DNA of 64,000 nt, from positions 1 through 64,000 of the forward strand of contig CAJVPJ010000010.1 of assembly GCA_910592205.1 (NCBI GenBank), written 5' to 3'. Positions within the stretch are counted from its first letter, which is position 1, and each line of letters starts with the position of its first letter. The position numbers and the translations under genes are program-made. The notes beneath the pieces are model-generated. The model worked only from the letters and a program-made list of their open reading frames with translations. It did no database searches and had not been told where the DNA came from. Positions 52,801-64,000 of this stretch are shown in pieces. This DNA is from Paraglomus occultum. Lineage: Eukaryota; Glomeromycota; Glomeromycetes; Paraglomerales; Paraglomeraceae.

Positions 52801-53535
52801 ACAAAGAGACAACGAGGGTAAGCATTGTGCTATTTGAATGAAAATTTTATTCATAAATGTACTAATACGGAGTTTTAACAAGGTTTTGGAGTTGAAAGAC
52901 AACCCTGAATCAAGAGAACAAGCTATTCGCGAGAGCACGCTTGCCGCTTTAACAAACGAAAATAAGAAATTACTTGAAACTCTGCAAAAGCTACAAGCAG
53001 AGGTCGCAAGCGCGGGTGGCGATCGAAATATGGACGAAACTGATGTTATACCAACTCAGAGTTATAAGAATCTGGAAACGCGTTTGCAGGGAGAAATCGC
53101 AGAGAAAGAAAAGATGATTTCGAGATTGAAGGAGGTACGAAGTAATATTTGTGTAAGAATTTTGTTATTCATAGCGACTTATCTATTTAACATTGTGTAC
53201 AGGTATGGAAAGCAAAAGCTAATGAATATAGGCAAGCTGTTTACAGTCTTCTCGGCTATAGATTTGATTTTCTCGAGAATGGAAGTGTTCGGTTAACGTC
53301 GACGTATTCCGAGAACAAGGAACATTCCTTCATCTTTACGTCTGACGAAGATAATCATGGCACTATGCAATTAATTGGAGGCAATGAAAATTACATAAGA
53401 AGTCTGGAGCACTTGAGAAAGTTTTGGGTGAGTGAGCGTGGATCCATTCCATGCTTTCTAAGTGCTTTGACTTTGGAACTGTTTGACAAGACTCCGGAGG
53501 GACAGAGTGCTGGATGGATTCGTACTGACACATGA
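49875..53535 (+). CDS. MAD1: Spindle assembly checkpoint protein Mad1
   Basis: Kinetochore and nuclear-pore coiled-coil protein that recruits and converts Mad2 in the spindle checkpoint. Thirteen exons with matching phases: 49875-50204, 50296-50413, 50502-50737, 50843-50935, 51015-51191, 51258-51408, 51484-51863, 51945-52064, 52155-52392, 52480-52626, 52696-52817, 52883-53134, 53203-53535, giving 898 aa, longer than human Mad1 (718 aa). A Ser/Thr-rich N-terminus (about 140 residues) precedes long coiled coils. The Mad2-interaction motif RVLELKDNP falls at about residues 704-712, split by an intron after Arg. The Bub1-binding RLK motif (ISRLKEVW) lies near 785. The C-terminal RWD-like domain reads YRQAVYSLLGYRFDFLENG, VRLTSTYSE, HSFIF, then FWVSERGSIPCFLSALTLEL. 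These are family hallmarks; identification is firm. Confidence 0.94.
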
Positions 53536-53806
53536 GAACGGATAGACAAAGTTGATTCTTTGTAATTAATTGTGTTTAATGATTCAATCAAATTAATATG
53601 ACTATCTTAGTTATACATCATGTCTATCGTGAGTGTACTCGTCATTGTACAGAACCAAATTACTATCGTGATTTGTTACGCTAATCTTGTGACAACCTAA
53701 TAATAAAAAGTCTCGCCAAGAATGGATATACCATTACAAAGTCATCTTTCCCTCTTAATACGAAATGTTTCGTCTATTGTATAGTAAAAGTGATTTATTA
53801 TAGGAT

Positions 53807-55307
53807 TTATCCCGCATACTGTACCAATTGCTGGATATTATTCAAAAATATTTCGACGATCTCAATGAACCTATCAGGCCGCTTTTTCTCAAAATTCTGT
53901 CTTTCTATCAATAGTACTCGTGGATCGATGAACTCTATCTCCAACTCGTGAGTCAACTCCTTATTAGACCTTGGATCTCGTCCGCTCTACATACACAATG
54001 GAAAGTTTCACGAAAAGTTAAGCCTTGAACCGTCCCGGGTCATAATCTTGTGTTATACTGACCGCATTTTTAGTCTCTGGAATTGTCACTTGCGTCAAAT
54101 CAAATTTAAATATTTGGTGAGTGTAGCTCATCCGATCTTTGATACGCTCGTAGTGATGCCGTCCAGTTGGCAGTTCTCCTTCAAATGATGAAATTAGCAT
54201 TGCAAATTTTTCGAAAAACCGACCCTTTCATATGTAATGATACCCACTTGGCGTCTCAATATTCACTGTTATTCTATAATCAAGACGCGTTCTTGGCGAG
54301 AAAATGTTAAGATTAGCCAAGCGACTCTTTTCGACTATACCGTTTTCTATAACCTAATAAATATTTGCATTTACAATATAGAGTCAACAATAGCCATAGC
54401 CAATCACTCCCTATGGACACCAAATTTAATACATATACCTGCCCTTTACGCGTAGTAACCCGTACTCGCCCACCTCTTTCTATGTTGTAGAACCTGTCCG
54501 TATCTTTTGTATGGATATACGTCATCCTAGCTCCCTTGTAAATTTAAAAAAATATATATCCATATATATAAATCGATACCATAAGAATCAATAGCTCCTA
54601 ACATATTATTCAACGCCAGAATTGGGACGTTTACTCAACCTGATAGTTTCTATCGTGTGTCTCTGAAAATCTCTTATTCAGTATTTCGTTAAAACTTTTG
54701 TGCTGCTCCTAAATAATAATAATTTACATAACACCAACAGTGAAATAGTGCCAATGTTCATTCATCAGCCATTCACTTTGATGAAAACTATTGCAACAGT
54801 TCATAGAGTACCAGTGTCATATCGCTCGAAAAGGTGAGCCGCGAATTAAGACTATCATTTGGGTCAATGACTGAAATAAAACTAGTAAATTTAAGCATCT
54901 CATCAATCAATAAGAACGAACCAAAAGATTTTCGAATTGCAAAGCGAATACTAACCGGCCTCACAAGCTACAGGTAAGAATAATCGATTTTTGGTGTTCT
55001 TATCTATGAGAACACCTAACTTGGCTTCAATCTTGTAATAAAGTCGAATAATAAGCATAAAGCAGGAGTCAGAGAACTCATTTATTTGAACATCGCTGCG
55101 ATTTAACACCCATACCTCTATATTGGGCTCATTTATATATTTGTACAGAAAATCGCTAACTACTTTTACAAGATCGTTCACTGGTCTCCCACCAAGAATA
55201 GACAACTCAAGACGTCTGGGAAGTAAAGGCATATTATCATTGACTGCTTCTGTAGGCGTCTGATCCGTTTGATCAGTGTCTTCGGTTCGCAACCGCTTCC
55301 GCGACAT
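53807..55307 (-). CDS. mRNA 5'-triphosphatase (Cet1-type capping enzyme beta subunit)
   Basis: Removes the gamma phosphate of nascent mRNA, the first capping step; nuclear and acting with a separate guanylyltransferase. Exons in coding order: 55307-54956, 54870-54812, 54708-54640, 54534-54439, 54353-54248, 54178-54063, 53959-53807, giving 316 aa. The tunnel-fold signatures of metal-dependent triphosphatases are all present. They are the metal-binding strand KIEAKLGVL (near 100), SSDMTLEQHKSFNEILN, DRFYNIE with VRVTTRKGQ, EKSRLANLNIFSPRTRLDYR plus ITVNIETP, RIKDRMSYTHQIFKFDLTQV, and the second acidic strand ELTHELEIEF. The N-terminal extension is only about 40 residues. This type is found in fungi and some protists, while animals and plants use a cysteine phosphatase (established knowledge). 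Its start lies 222 bp from that of Hpc2 in divergent orientation. Confidence 0.95.
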
Positions 55308-55529
55308 CGCACAAAGTTACCAACTATTATGACAAGGCGATCCTTTATCTCGGTCGTTGTGTTACATGGGAATTCTCGGTAAATAGACAGATCGTGTTTC
55401 TCACCTTGACGCAAGTTTTGATTCTCCCACCAACAGCCCGTGTACCTCGAATACCTTTGCTCTTCCATGTTTGTTACTCCACGGACAATTCTCATTTATA
55501 ATTAGTAAGTCTTTTTTTTTGGCCGGATA
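55308..55529. promoter_or_regulatory. Compact divergent promoter, RNA triphosphatase / Hpc2
   Basis: Only 222 nt separate the two start codons on opposite strands, so both genes must share or interleave their promoters and 5' leaders here. No specific factor sites recognised. Co-regulation is an inference. Confidence 0.55.
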
Positions 55530-57881
55530 ATGACAAAAGTACAAACCGACTCTTCTTCGTCAGCTTCAAAGAAAAAACGAGATCTATCTGATCTCGACAC
55601 TCGTCTCGGATTCTTATCTGCTACACAACCTGAAAAGCACCCTCGGATAATTAGACTAGATGTGCCTCTTCTGCAGCCTGACAACAATGTAGTTTATTTT
55701 CCCGATCTACTTCGTGAGGAAGGTTTGGAACCACCAACACCAATGAAGAAATTTCCGTCCGGCTCAGACACACCCGTGTCTGGTTCGGACGCTACTCCTC
55801 CTCCTTCACCTGGCTCCAAAACCCCAGATCATTCTCTCCCTTTGCCGGCAGATTCACCGTTCGGATCACCCTTGGCGTCAGGAACACACGAGAGTGATGC
55901 ATTTTTTAATAGGCTGTTAGAAAACGCGGAAAGAAGGGAAAAAGATGAAGTAAGTGCAACATTGAAGCATAATGGAGAAGCAGACGCGTTTGGGGTGATA
56001 CGTTTCTTAACGGTATTATTTTTTGAAGCGAGCGAAAGCCGAGTCCGAGAAGCCGCAAAAAAAACGGCCTAGAACTGAAATGTACGATATGAGCGATCCC
56101 TTTATCGATGACAGCGATCTGGTACCTTCCCAGCGTCAAGCTAGGAAAGTGCGACCAAAATTAGACGGATTTTTTGTTTGGAAGGGACCCTTGACAAAGA
56201 ATGACTTAGAAATGCTGTGAGTACAGAGTCTTTAGCTGTTTAAGCGTCTCGCGCGTAATCTTTGCATTCTCCTTCACAATAACACATTTATATTGAATTG
56301 CCATTGCTCTTCATTCTGCATAGAGATGGCGAGGGAAAGCCAAAAAGAAGAGTCAGAACTAAATGTATAAATTCGCCTGAGGAGTCTAAGCAGCCTCGCC
56401 CCCGCAAACGCGTTTCCAAGAAAGCAGATAGTACTATTTCTGAACACAAGCTCGCGACACCCTCCCCTTGTAAGCAAAAGAGAGATAAATCTTCAACTGA
56501 TCCGGAAAAGAAAACGCAAAGCTTGATAACGAAATTCGTTTCAACGGCTGGAGGCGGATCACAAAACCAAACAGGCGAGACTATAATTGATTTCGGTGAA
56601 CCGTCTACTCCCGTTGTTCAGGCTGAGGTCATGAAGACATCTGGGAAGAAAAAAAAGACTTATGTTGTGGTTAGTAAGATTATGATCAAATAATTCTGCA
56701 TACAGTAAGTAATTGACTCACTGAATTCTGGTTGGTGCCTAACAGGAATCTCTCCCGCTAGAGCTTCAATCAGCCATTGAATTGTTTAAAGACGCGATTA
56801 CAAAAGGTCTGTCTGTGTCTGTAATGTTGAGTGCAGCAAAAATGTTAGCTTACATTGACTTTTTATATTTCCAGAGAGTTTTGAAGTCAAATCAAAATTC
56901 CCTGTCAACTTAAAGCCAACCCTACTAATTGCAACGGCGAAGGCGTACGACATGGGGCTGTTTAACGAGAACTTTTTCAAAACTCTGACGAATTTACTGC
57001 CTTATAACAAATTCACTGTCACGGTATCATCATTTGCTTTACAATCCTCTGTATTATATGCTACAACTTTGTTTATTAACTTAAGCATATACCTAACTAC
57101 TTTCGACTTTCAACAAATAGCGCCTGTGTAAACGTACTCTATTCCCAATGAAAATACAAGAGTTGGAGCAGGCGAAAGAACAACTAATAGCCGACTTGAA
57201 AATAGCAATTGATACAACAATTCCTAATCTTATCAAACGATATAACGAGCAAAAAGCCGGATCTTTTCGTTCGGAAAATTCTTTTAATTCGGATGGTTGT
57301 GGCAATTCTCCTTCGAGGACAGTAACGCCTACGCCGCCGAATGGAAACACAACGCATAACGGAACTCACAATGCAATGTCAGTTGACGCCATAATTGATA
57401 ATGACGTAAATGATATTGATGCAGATGCTGGAGAGGGAAGCGATGATAGAAGTGACGGTTTTGGAAAAGTGAGCAAAAAGTTTAAGTGGGATGATGCAAC
57501 AAAATCACTTTTGTGGAAGGTTATAAAAATCGAAATGGATTTGACTGCAATGCAGAATGAACTAAAGTACGTGTAGGTTGAATTATCTGATGAACTTTGT
57601 GACATAATGAATGAAAAAATCGATTTATCCTAATATCTTGTACATCAATTTTTAACGCCAACAGTGAGGCAGAAGAGAAATCAGAGCGATTGTCGGAACA
57701 AACTATGCGAAAGCGATTATATCAACGGGTAATCATATCATTCATATTACGTGCACGCTACGTTATTCTTTCCTCATCTCATCGCGTCACTAATTCATAT
57801 TATATGATAATAGCTTCTCTCTTTCTGGCCATCGGGATGGATAACTTCATATGATATCTCACGTGTATACAGCGCGTTTAA
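55530..57881 (+). CDS. Hpc2/ubinuclein-type subunit of the HIR histone chaperone complex
   Basis: Nuclear scaffold that helps the HIR/HIRA complex deposit H3-H4 outside replication. Exons: 55530-55949, 56029-56216, 56324-56669, 56746-56806, 56875-57023, 57121-57566, 57665-57728, then probably 57873-57881, giving about 560 aa. The Hpc2-related domain lies at about 160-200: MYDMSDPFIDDSDL followed by RPKLDGFFVWKGPL. A Lys-rich linker (about 205-315) follows. The ubinuclein middle domain spans about 320-420, including LPYNKFTVTRLCKRTLFP and a helical region starting MKIQELEQAKEQL. An acidic segment follows, then FKWDDATKSLLWKVIKIEMD, also typical of ubinuclein. The N-terminus is Pro/Ser-rich. 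The last exon is uncertain: reading through 57728 stays open to about 57850, while splicing gives a three-codon exon (Arg-Val-stop). Confidence 0.92.
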
Positions 57882-58595
57882 ACGAAAACTTAAGGTTAAT
57901 AATGAACAGGGAAGTGACAGGACATAAGAGGGATAAAGCCATGAGAACGATTAGAATAGAGTTAGGTAATGTCATATGCATAACTGTATTGTACTTACGA
58001 TAATGTTCGATATGATTTCTATGCCCACATAATATTTTGAACATGCTTTCTTGTAAGCTTATAATTCATATGGTCAAGTATGTTTCTTACGTATGTGGTA
58101 CTTGTGCCAAGATATACGTTTTCAGATTGTCTATACTTTGTCAACAATCCATATTCATTAATTATAGTAATAGCAATAATCATAATGAGTAACTCATATA
58201 ATATAATTGAATCACAAATTTTCGAGCGTCAGATAACATCGCGTATACACTGAATAGTTTTAATGCATTAATAATAATTGTCTTTGGTCTCCATGATCCA
58301 ATGTCTAAGCCATTGAACATTATATGTTGGGCTGATCTCGAGTCAAGCAAATCTCTATACAACAGGAACATGGCAATCAACTCGCGGGTTCAAGTAACGA
58401 AACACAATACAAGATGATTCAAAATAAAAATGGTCACCTGCCATCGTAGAAAAATGTACATTGAATGTGCTTTTATTTAATAAGTGTGTCCCTCCCAGTT
58501 GTAACCAAATTCAAAAAATCCAAATTATTAATATATTAACAAGTTTAAACCGTGAACACCACCATTGCTATGTACGAATAGTCTTTTTGTTGAAT
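57882..58595. other. Convergent spacer, Hpc2 to unknown gene
   Basis: About 0.7 kb, AT-rich, between two converging coding regions. Only short frames; probably 3' untranslated regions. Confidence 0.55.
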
Positions 58596-59797
58596 TTATC
58601 GGTTTGTGGGCATCCAACTCATGTCCCTTTTCAGCAGGGAACGCATATCAGAAGGTTGACTTGCGGTGAGTCTCTCCCAGCCGTTGTTTTGTACTTCTTG
58701 CATTTTGCGCCCCCAGTAACTCGCCCATTCCTCCCAAAAACTCTCTCGTGCTTGCTGTGCTGCATACATCCAATTACTAAGAATAGACAGATGCTCTGAA
58801 CTTGTTTGTCCATTGACGGTCATGCCATAAAATTGGATCGTGACGTGAATCGGCAGCCGAGGATCTCTCCTATATCCTGTTTTATTGGCCAATTCAGGGA
58901 ATATTCCTGGACGTACTATGGTTGCCGGTTTAGGACGATTTCCCTCGTAAACCAACGGTATCTGGATTAAAGTGACAAAACTTTCCAGCAAATTACTATT
59001 TTCCAGACTTCGGATCGGACTTGTAAAAGATCTTGCCTCCCGTCTATGATTGCGTAGAACACAAAATCCACCACCTTGGCTGCGTTGCATGTCATCTTCA
59101 ACATCGAGTAATTGTATGCTAGTGCCTTCGTGTGTACTGACGATAGATAATATGGCTTCACTTTGCAGTCGTGGATGAGGAAAGGCTTGGAAGTGAAAAT
59201 CTGTTTGATTGTTCTGCTTTGGACAAGCAGGTACTATGCAGCTTTGAGCCGATACGTAGACAACATTATCCAGATCAACGAGTATCTTCCCTACGCCAGG
59301 AAACTCAGAGTAGCTGAATTCGCCGATGTAGATACAATGGATATAAATAAGGCGTCAAAACCAGCAAAATTGACTATGTAGAGAGAAACTTCTTACCAAT
59401 CGATATATTGTAAGAACGTTCCTAGACCCTCTGTTGTCGGTATACTGGGCCAGCCCATGTCCTTGAATACGCCGTGCAACAACACACTATTAATGGGCAC
59501 AGTCCATGTATTTTCTGTATATGATGGCCGTCGTAATATCGGTAGTGGAGCAACATACCCACTAGCTACTATGGTAAACGTCCAGTTATCCTTCAATATT
59601 ACAGGTCTGTTCGTCAAACCTTGAGGCAGTTGCGTTTTGTCAACATGCTGGAAGTTGTCAAAAACGACCAAATTGTATTTAGCACATTCCTCACAAAATT
59701 CTGGACTCCGTATTATATGAGTAAGACCGTTGAAAATGGAGCAGAGATATCGCGTCTCTTTCTCGCTTTGCGTTGTCATGTCCGTGAAAAATAACAT
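58596..59797 (-). CDS. Unrecognised conserved-looking protein, 372 aa
   Basis: I do not recognise this family. Two exons in coding order, 59797-59397 and 59313-58596, join in phase 2 across an 83-nt intron. The frame is supported by the length of exon 2 (238 codons without a stop). The protein begins MLFFTDMTTQSEKETRYL; a second Met six residues in is an alternative start. Visible features are a mixed alpha/beta N-terminal half with WTFTIVASGYVAPLPIL and WTVPINSVLLHGVF, then KILVDLDNVVYVSAQ, a Cys pair (CIVPAC), HPRLQSEAILSIVS, and a C-terminal half with RDPRLPIHVTIQFYGMTVNG. The Trp-rich helix ESFWEEWASYWGRKMQEV comes near the end. No signal peptide or membrane helix is evident, so it is probably intracellular. 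Alternatives such as a fast-evolving Mediator or autophagy subunit are possible but unsupported. Confidence 0.75.
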
Positions 59798-62658
59798 CTG
59801 TCTTGTAGGGATGTGTCTATTTTATGTGTTCAACAAGACTGCGGTTTGTACTTGTAAATGGGGATGTATTCATTAGCAGCTGCGCCTACGTATGGCAAAA
59901 CATATGAACGATTTATCAGTTAAAATATAATCACCAATATCTTCGCTTCAACAAGTTCACCGCAGAAAGAAAACGGGTGTGCACCCATCAAAAAATGTAA
60001 GTCAGGTGATCGCAATCTATTATGCAAGTCGAACAATGGCTATAACGGTAAACAGCTTATTATGCACATTTTTATTTTAGCCCCTAACTGGTCAAGAAAC
60101 TTGATTTTAATTTGTCGAAAGGCCATACCGGTTAGTTTAGTAATTTCTTACCTTTTAAGGTTAGACCATGTGGTATCGGTATTTAGAAGTTCTTTCATAA
60201 CGGCTTTGCTTTTATGGGGGTGTCCACTGGAATGTTGTGTTATGTACACGTGAAGACTCTAACAGGAAATGATCTGCAAACCAAAACTCGTCAAAAGATC
60301 TAAACCCAGCATTAAAATTAAACCGTATTGCTTCGGGTGAACGTCAAAAAGATGACATACATCTTACCTGTCGATCGGAATGCGGGGACATGAAAATCAT
60401 ACGTGTTTCAGGGAAAGCGTATACAATTAATTGAGGCGCAGTATTAATTATTTGTAAGGCTGCGCCGCGCAGTAAATTATTTCACAAATCGCCCGTAGGT
60501 TTGAGAGAAACTTATTATCATTCAGCAAGAGACAGCCTAGTCTCTAAACTTTTGCTCACATCAATGAAAGGCTCGCTTAGTTTTTTGTTGTCGGGAAAAA
60601 GATTAACGAGCCATATTAAACACGGCTAAGCTTGTCGCCTTATTGCTATAGTGGAACTCCTCTTTCCCAACTCGCGCAACAATCATATTAATGTACTTTA
60701 AACTTGTTGTAATAAAGTTTCTCTGTTAGGGTCAACAATAACAGTCAGCGAGACTTAAGTGTATGGAGTAGAGAATATTTGAACAACCGGCGTTTTGTGT
60801 GCAATGAGTTATACCATCAGGTACTTGGTCGAATTCCACTTGGACAACAGTTGCTTATATACTTGTTTTTTTACTATCCGCAGTAGCAGTTAACCAATAT
60901 TTTTACTAGTATATTCAATTTTTTATGCTGATTAATACCATAAAGCAAAAATTCTATTTAATGTAAACGTCCATCAAATAACACGATCTGCCTTCGTAAG
61001 AAATTTGTAATGTGCTAAGATTGTCATAAAACAAAAGATAATCCGGGCATTCTGACTGGGTTTTTTATGGAGGCTTAACCGTGTCAACTTTACACCCGTA
61101 ACCGTAATAGTACTTACTTGTAAACCGCCTTGTCCAGAATTTAAGATATGTTAAATTTATTTGAAAACGGCTTATGTAAAAAATTTTCCTCCGCAGTTTG
61201 ATGGATAAAATTTTTATTTAACAAAAATGTCTTCAAAAATCCCGCCAAGCACAATGCTTTCAATTACCGAGCCCTATTACTATGCAGAAATTTTGAGAAC
61301 TGATTTGTTTCGTTCGTGAAGCTTTACGGATTTTTCCAATATATCTGAGAGAACTACCGTTGAGGATATGGGAATTTTTTATGGCGATTGGTGGTAAGGC
61401 AATCTACAAGCGATATGCCAACAATACCTTAGAAAAGACCTTTCATCGCGAGCGCCGAAGGATAAACTCATTTCTCAATCAGAAAATATAAAATGCATTA
61501 AAGAAATTTTTGAGCCAGACAAACGTTCATTATAAACGTGGGCCGGAAAGGCAACGTTACTACAAAGGCGGCAAGAAAAGTTGGAAAAGATGCCATGCCG
61601 ACATTGAGAAACGAAAGCTGAAGTTTTCTGCACTAACAACGTGTAGACAATATCTCAAGAAATCTAATAACAGCTTCCCATATAGTAAATACAGTATACT
61701 CGATTTAGGAAAGTCTGTTGAGAACTATGCTCCTACTTTACCAAATTTGATCGGTTGTTGAAAAGGTCTCTGTGTTACACTAGCGCTGTTGAATATAACG
61801 AGTAGTGAAATGCATACTCTGAAAGTTTACACATTTAGAGGATACAGCTACTTCTTTTTTCTATATAATGATATAACCTGCTTGTGAGTCGAAAAGCGTG
61901 GAATTTCGACAATATGAAGGCGACATCAATATACGCTATCAATTCCGGAAGCCGTCAATGGTGTATATATGTCTATAAATATATATTTTTCATTTATTGA
62001 TCGGTCATTTAACATTGATCAATATGATCCGTGAATTATTAGACACAATTATTGAAATTGATGTCTTGAGGCATACGATAGCCCATCCCGTCAATCATAA
62101 TAGAGGCATTTAAATTACGTTGTTGTAAATATTGAAGACTTTCGATGCCAAAATGCAGCGGAAGAACTTTCCGCGCTATACTATTTCATAAACGATACAC
62201 TGACAGTTAATTCTGATCGTCAAAAACTTGTAAGTTTTATGCTGACGTGAAGATGAATCATGATCCGGAACTATTTTGATTTGAGAAACAAGGCAACCTC
62301 GTCAACTTGAAAGAAACGAGTATTCGTAGTCTACCCATTTTTGTTAAAAAACAAATCCTTGCTACGCTCAAGAACACAAGTGTAGAGCAGAAAGCTTTCC
62401 AGGATTTACGCAAAGTAATATAGTCACCCCCGATGAATAGCAGTCTCATCGATCACTTCAATCACTGGTGATTGCGTATTATATCATTTCTGTTCCTATG
62501 TTTATTTAACAATAAATACAAACAATTGGCTGTTTATTCACATAGCACTCTATCCAAGTCTTTCTCCTCTGATGATCCCAACCGACAAAGTAGGAAATGA
62601 AACTAGCAATTCATGAATAACTAATAGGATGAACACTGTAAACTCACCTGCGCGGGAT
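59798..62658. other. Intergenic, unknown gene to Vps39
   Basis: About 2.9 kb without a supportable gene. A Lys/Arg-rich 83-codon frame (61510-61761, plus) and short frames near 61381-61490 might be remnants of something older, but I find no motif or repeat ends. The half near 59.8-60.1 kb should hold the promoter of the unknown gene. Confidence 0.5.
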
Positions 62659-64000
62659 TTATGCTGCAGTGTCGTGAGACTGCGAATACTGGACATCGAT
62701 AGAAAACATATTCATTAGCGACGCGTATGAACATATTCGTGACAACAAATAGCGTTCCTACCTTGTCTTTACAATGATAATGAACCACCACTCCATTCGG
62801 AAAAACGGCAAACACACTAAAAATGATAAATGGTTTAGTTTGATGTCATATAAAGGAACTTGCTTTCGTCGATAATAAATACGTTATAGCTAACCTTTGT
62901 GCAATTCGTCTGGTACACTGAGGACACATGCGATCATCATCAATTTTTACTCGGCGCGATCGGTAGAACAATAATTGTTCTTGTACCTATACGCCAAATC
63001 AGAGTGAGCAAACAGTTTGAAAACAGATTGGAGCGCTAGGAATGGTACCTGATATTGATCGGCCTTCAATAGGTTTTTCACAATAATATTAATGCAGCGA
63101 TTGCGATTGCTCTCCCTTATATATTTCTCGACAAACTTATAGAGTTGAGCAACTTCTATCGAAGATGGCAACATGTCCAAAGCCTTGTTCGGTTACAACA
63201 TTGTCAATGAATCGCTGTACTAAAGTTTGCAGAATAACACACATGCCAAAAATTGAAGAATTATACCTTGGATGCGTCGACATGAGCTCCATGTCGAGAA
63301 AGCAAGCGTATTGCTGGCTCTATCATCACTGGTTCCCCGGCTTTCGGTCGCAGATAGACACGCAACAAAGACAAGAAAACATTCTTAGCCTTCTCATTAG
63401 CCTCATTATAGATCTTCAGACAATATCTACAAAGTATAATAAGCAAACTGTTCGCTTAATCATTCGAAACATGGTTTCATATCGAACGCTTATCAACATA
63501 CTCTTCAGCTAGTTGTTCATCTTTCAACTTGTGCACATAAATATTTAATGCTTGATCATGTTGACCAAGTCTACTCAAAAGTATCGCCCTCGCCTCATAG
63601 TAATCTGGCGTGGAACAAAAACTTTAGGCAAATTCAGCAGATTCATCAAGACATTAACAGTATGCATACCATCCATGGGTAAATGTCCTAGAATTTTTTC
63701 CGCTATATAATACGAAGATTCTTCCAGAAACTGTAAGAAATTCTTATTCGCCTCCTCAACGATTACGGGTTCCGCACCTAAACAATTGTTGTTAGATGGC
63801 TTTGGTCACTGTAGCAAGCGTTAACAGTAAACATACCCTCTTGTTTCAAATCTTTCAACTTGTTCAAATATGCATATATCAGCCGATTATGATGATCTGG
63901 ACTTTTGTCACCAAGTACATGAATAATATGATCAAGATATGTGATACATAAATCTGGCGAAAACTTTTCCAAATAATCTAATACTTGGCTTCGCGGCAAT
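62659..64000 (-). CDS. VPS39: Vps39/Vam6 (HOPS complex subunit), C-terminal part
   Basis: HOPS tethering subunit that binds the Rab7/Ypt7 GTPase in vacuole and lysosome fusion. Partial: the N-terminus lies beyond the right edge. Exons in coding order: >64000-63837, 63777-63670, 63604-63502, 63426-63267, 63183-63049, 62986-62895, 62816-62762, 62679-62659. The alpha-solenoid (clathrin-repeat-like) region contains YLDHIIHVLGDKSPDHHNRL, YYEARAILLSRLGQHDQAL and EANEKAKNVFLSLLRVYL. The Vps39-specific segment reads AIRLLSRHGAHVDASKALDM then LPSSIEVAQL. The C-terminal zinc-binding end reads DDDRMCPQCTRRIAQ, then SVFAVFPNGVVVHYHC, with Cys-x2-Cys and a later His-x-His-Cys. A 7-codon last exon (SHDTAA, stop) is the least certain. 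Confidence 0.92.

Noticed and set aside
55178-55495. 105-codon minus-strand frame overlapping the start of the RNA triphosphatase
   Set aside because: Out of frame with the confirmed triphosphatase exon, and it would occupy the divergent promoter; no family match.
61510-61761. Lys/Arg-rich 83-codon plus-strand frame
   Set aside because: Considered as a transposase or ribosomal-type remnant, but it shows no catalytic motif, repeat ends or splice partners.

Overview
The window is nuclear DNA of a eukaryote, most likely a fungus. Its genes are split by many short GT...AG introns, mostly about 40-120 nt. Two identified genes point to fungi: an mRNA 5'-triphosphatase of the metal-dependent Cet1 type and an Hpc2/ubinuclein-type histone chaperone subunit. 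The AT-rich base composition, decayed DNA transposons and very low coding density in the left half suggest an early-diverging lineage, perhaps Mucoromycota or Glomeromycotina. That placement is inference only. I see no rRNA, tRNA or CRISPR.

Left half (1-31.6 kb): sparse and repeat-rich, with many simple-sequence tracts and a short interstitial (CCCTAA)n block. The only genes I can support are seven small genes between 8.0 and 28.2 kb, six on the plus strand and one on the minus strand. All encode compact two-repeat (R2R3-like) MYB proteins of about 111-165 aa. They share the same exon plan: a tiny first exon, a second exon of 98-104 nt, a 26-nt microexon and a terminal exon, with identical intron phases. 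Most end in a short motif of the type M-S-I-x-x-L-L-N. This is a local family expansion and the most unusual feature of the window. Gene-free stretches of 5.4 and 3.5 kb lie beside the last member.

Right half (31.6-64 kb): ordinary dense gene order. It begins with a giant protein (about 3314 aa by my splice model) carrying at least eleven ASH/MSP-type immunoglobulin-like repeats of the Hydin/ASPM/SPD-2 kind. Then come the kinetochore subunit Spc25 (minus), two decayed DNA transposons side by side (pogo/Tigger-like and Tc1-like), UDP-glucose 4-epimerase (minus), spindle checkpoint protein Mad1 (plus), RNA 5'-triphosphatase (minus), Hpc2/ubinuclein (plus), an unrecognised 372-aa protein (minus), and the C-terminal part of Vps39/Vam6 (minus), which runs off the right edge.

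Functionally, Spc25 and Mad1 both act at kinetochores, Cet1 and Hpc2 act in mRNA capping and in nucleosome assembly, GalE in UDP-sugar interconversion, and Vps39 in vacuolar tethering. They look like unlinked housekeeping genes that happen to be neighbours. Intron boundaries were assembled by eye; reading frame and exon phase agree throughout the models given, except where stated.
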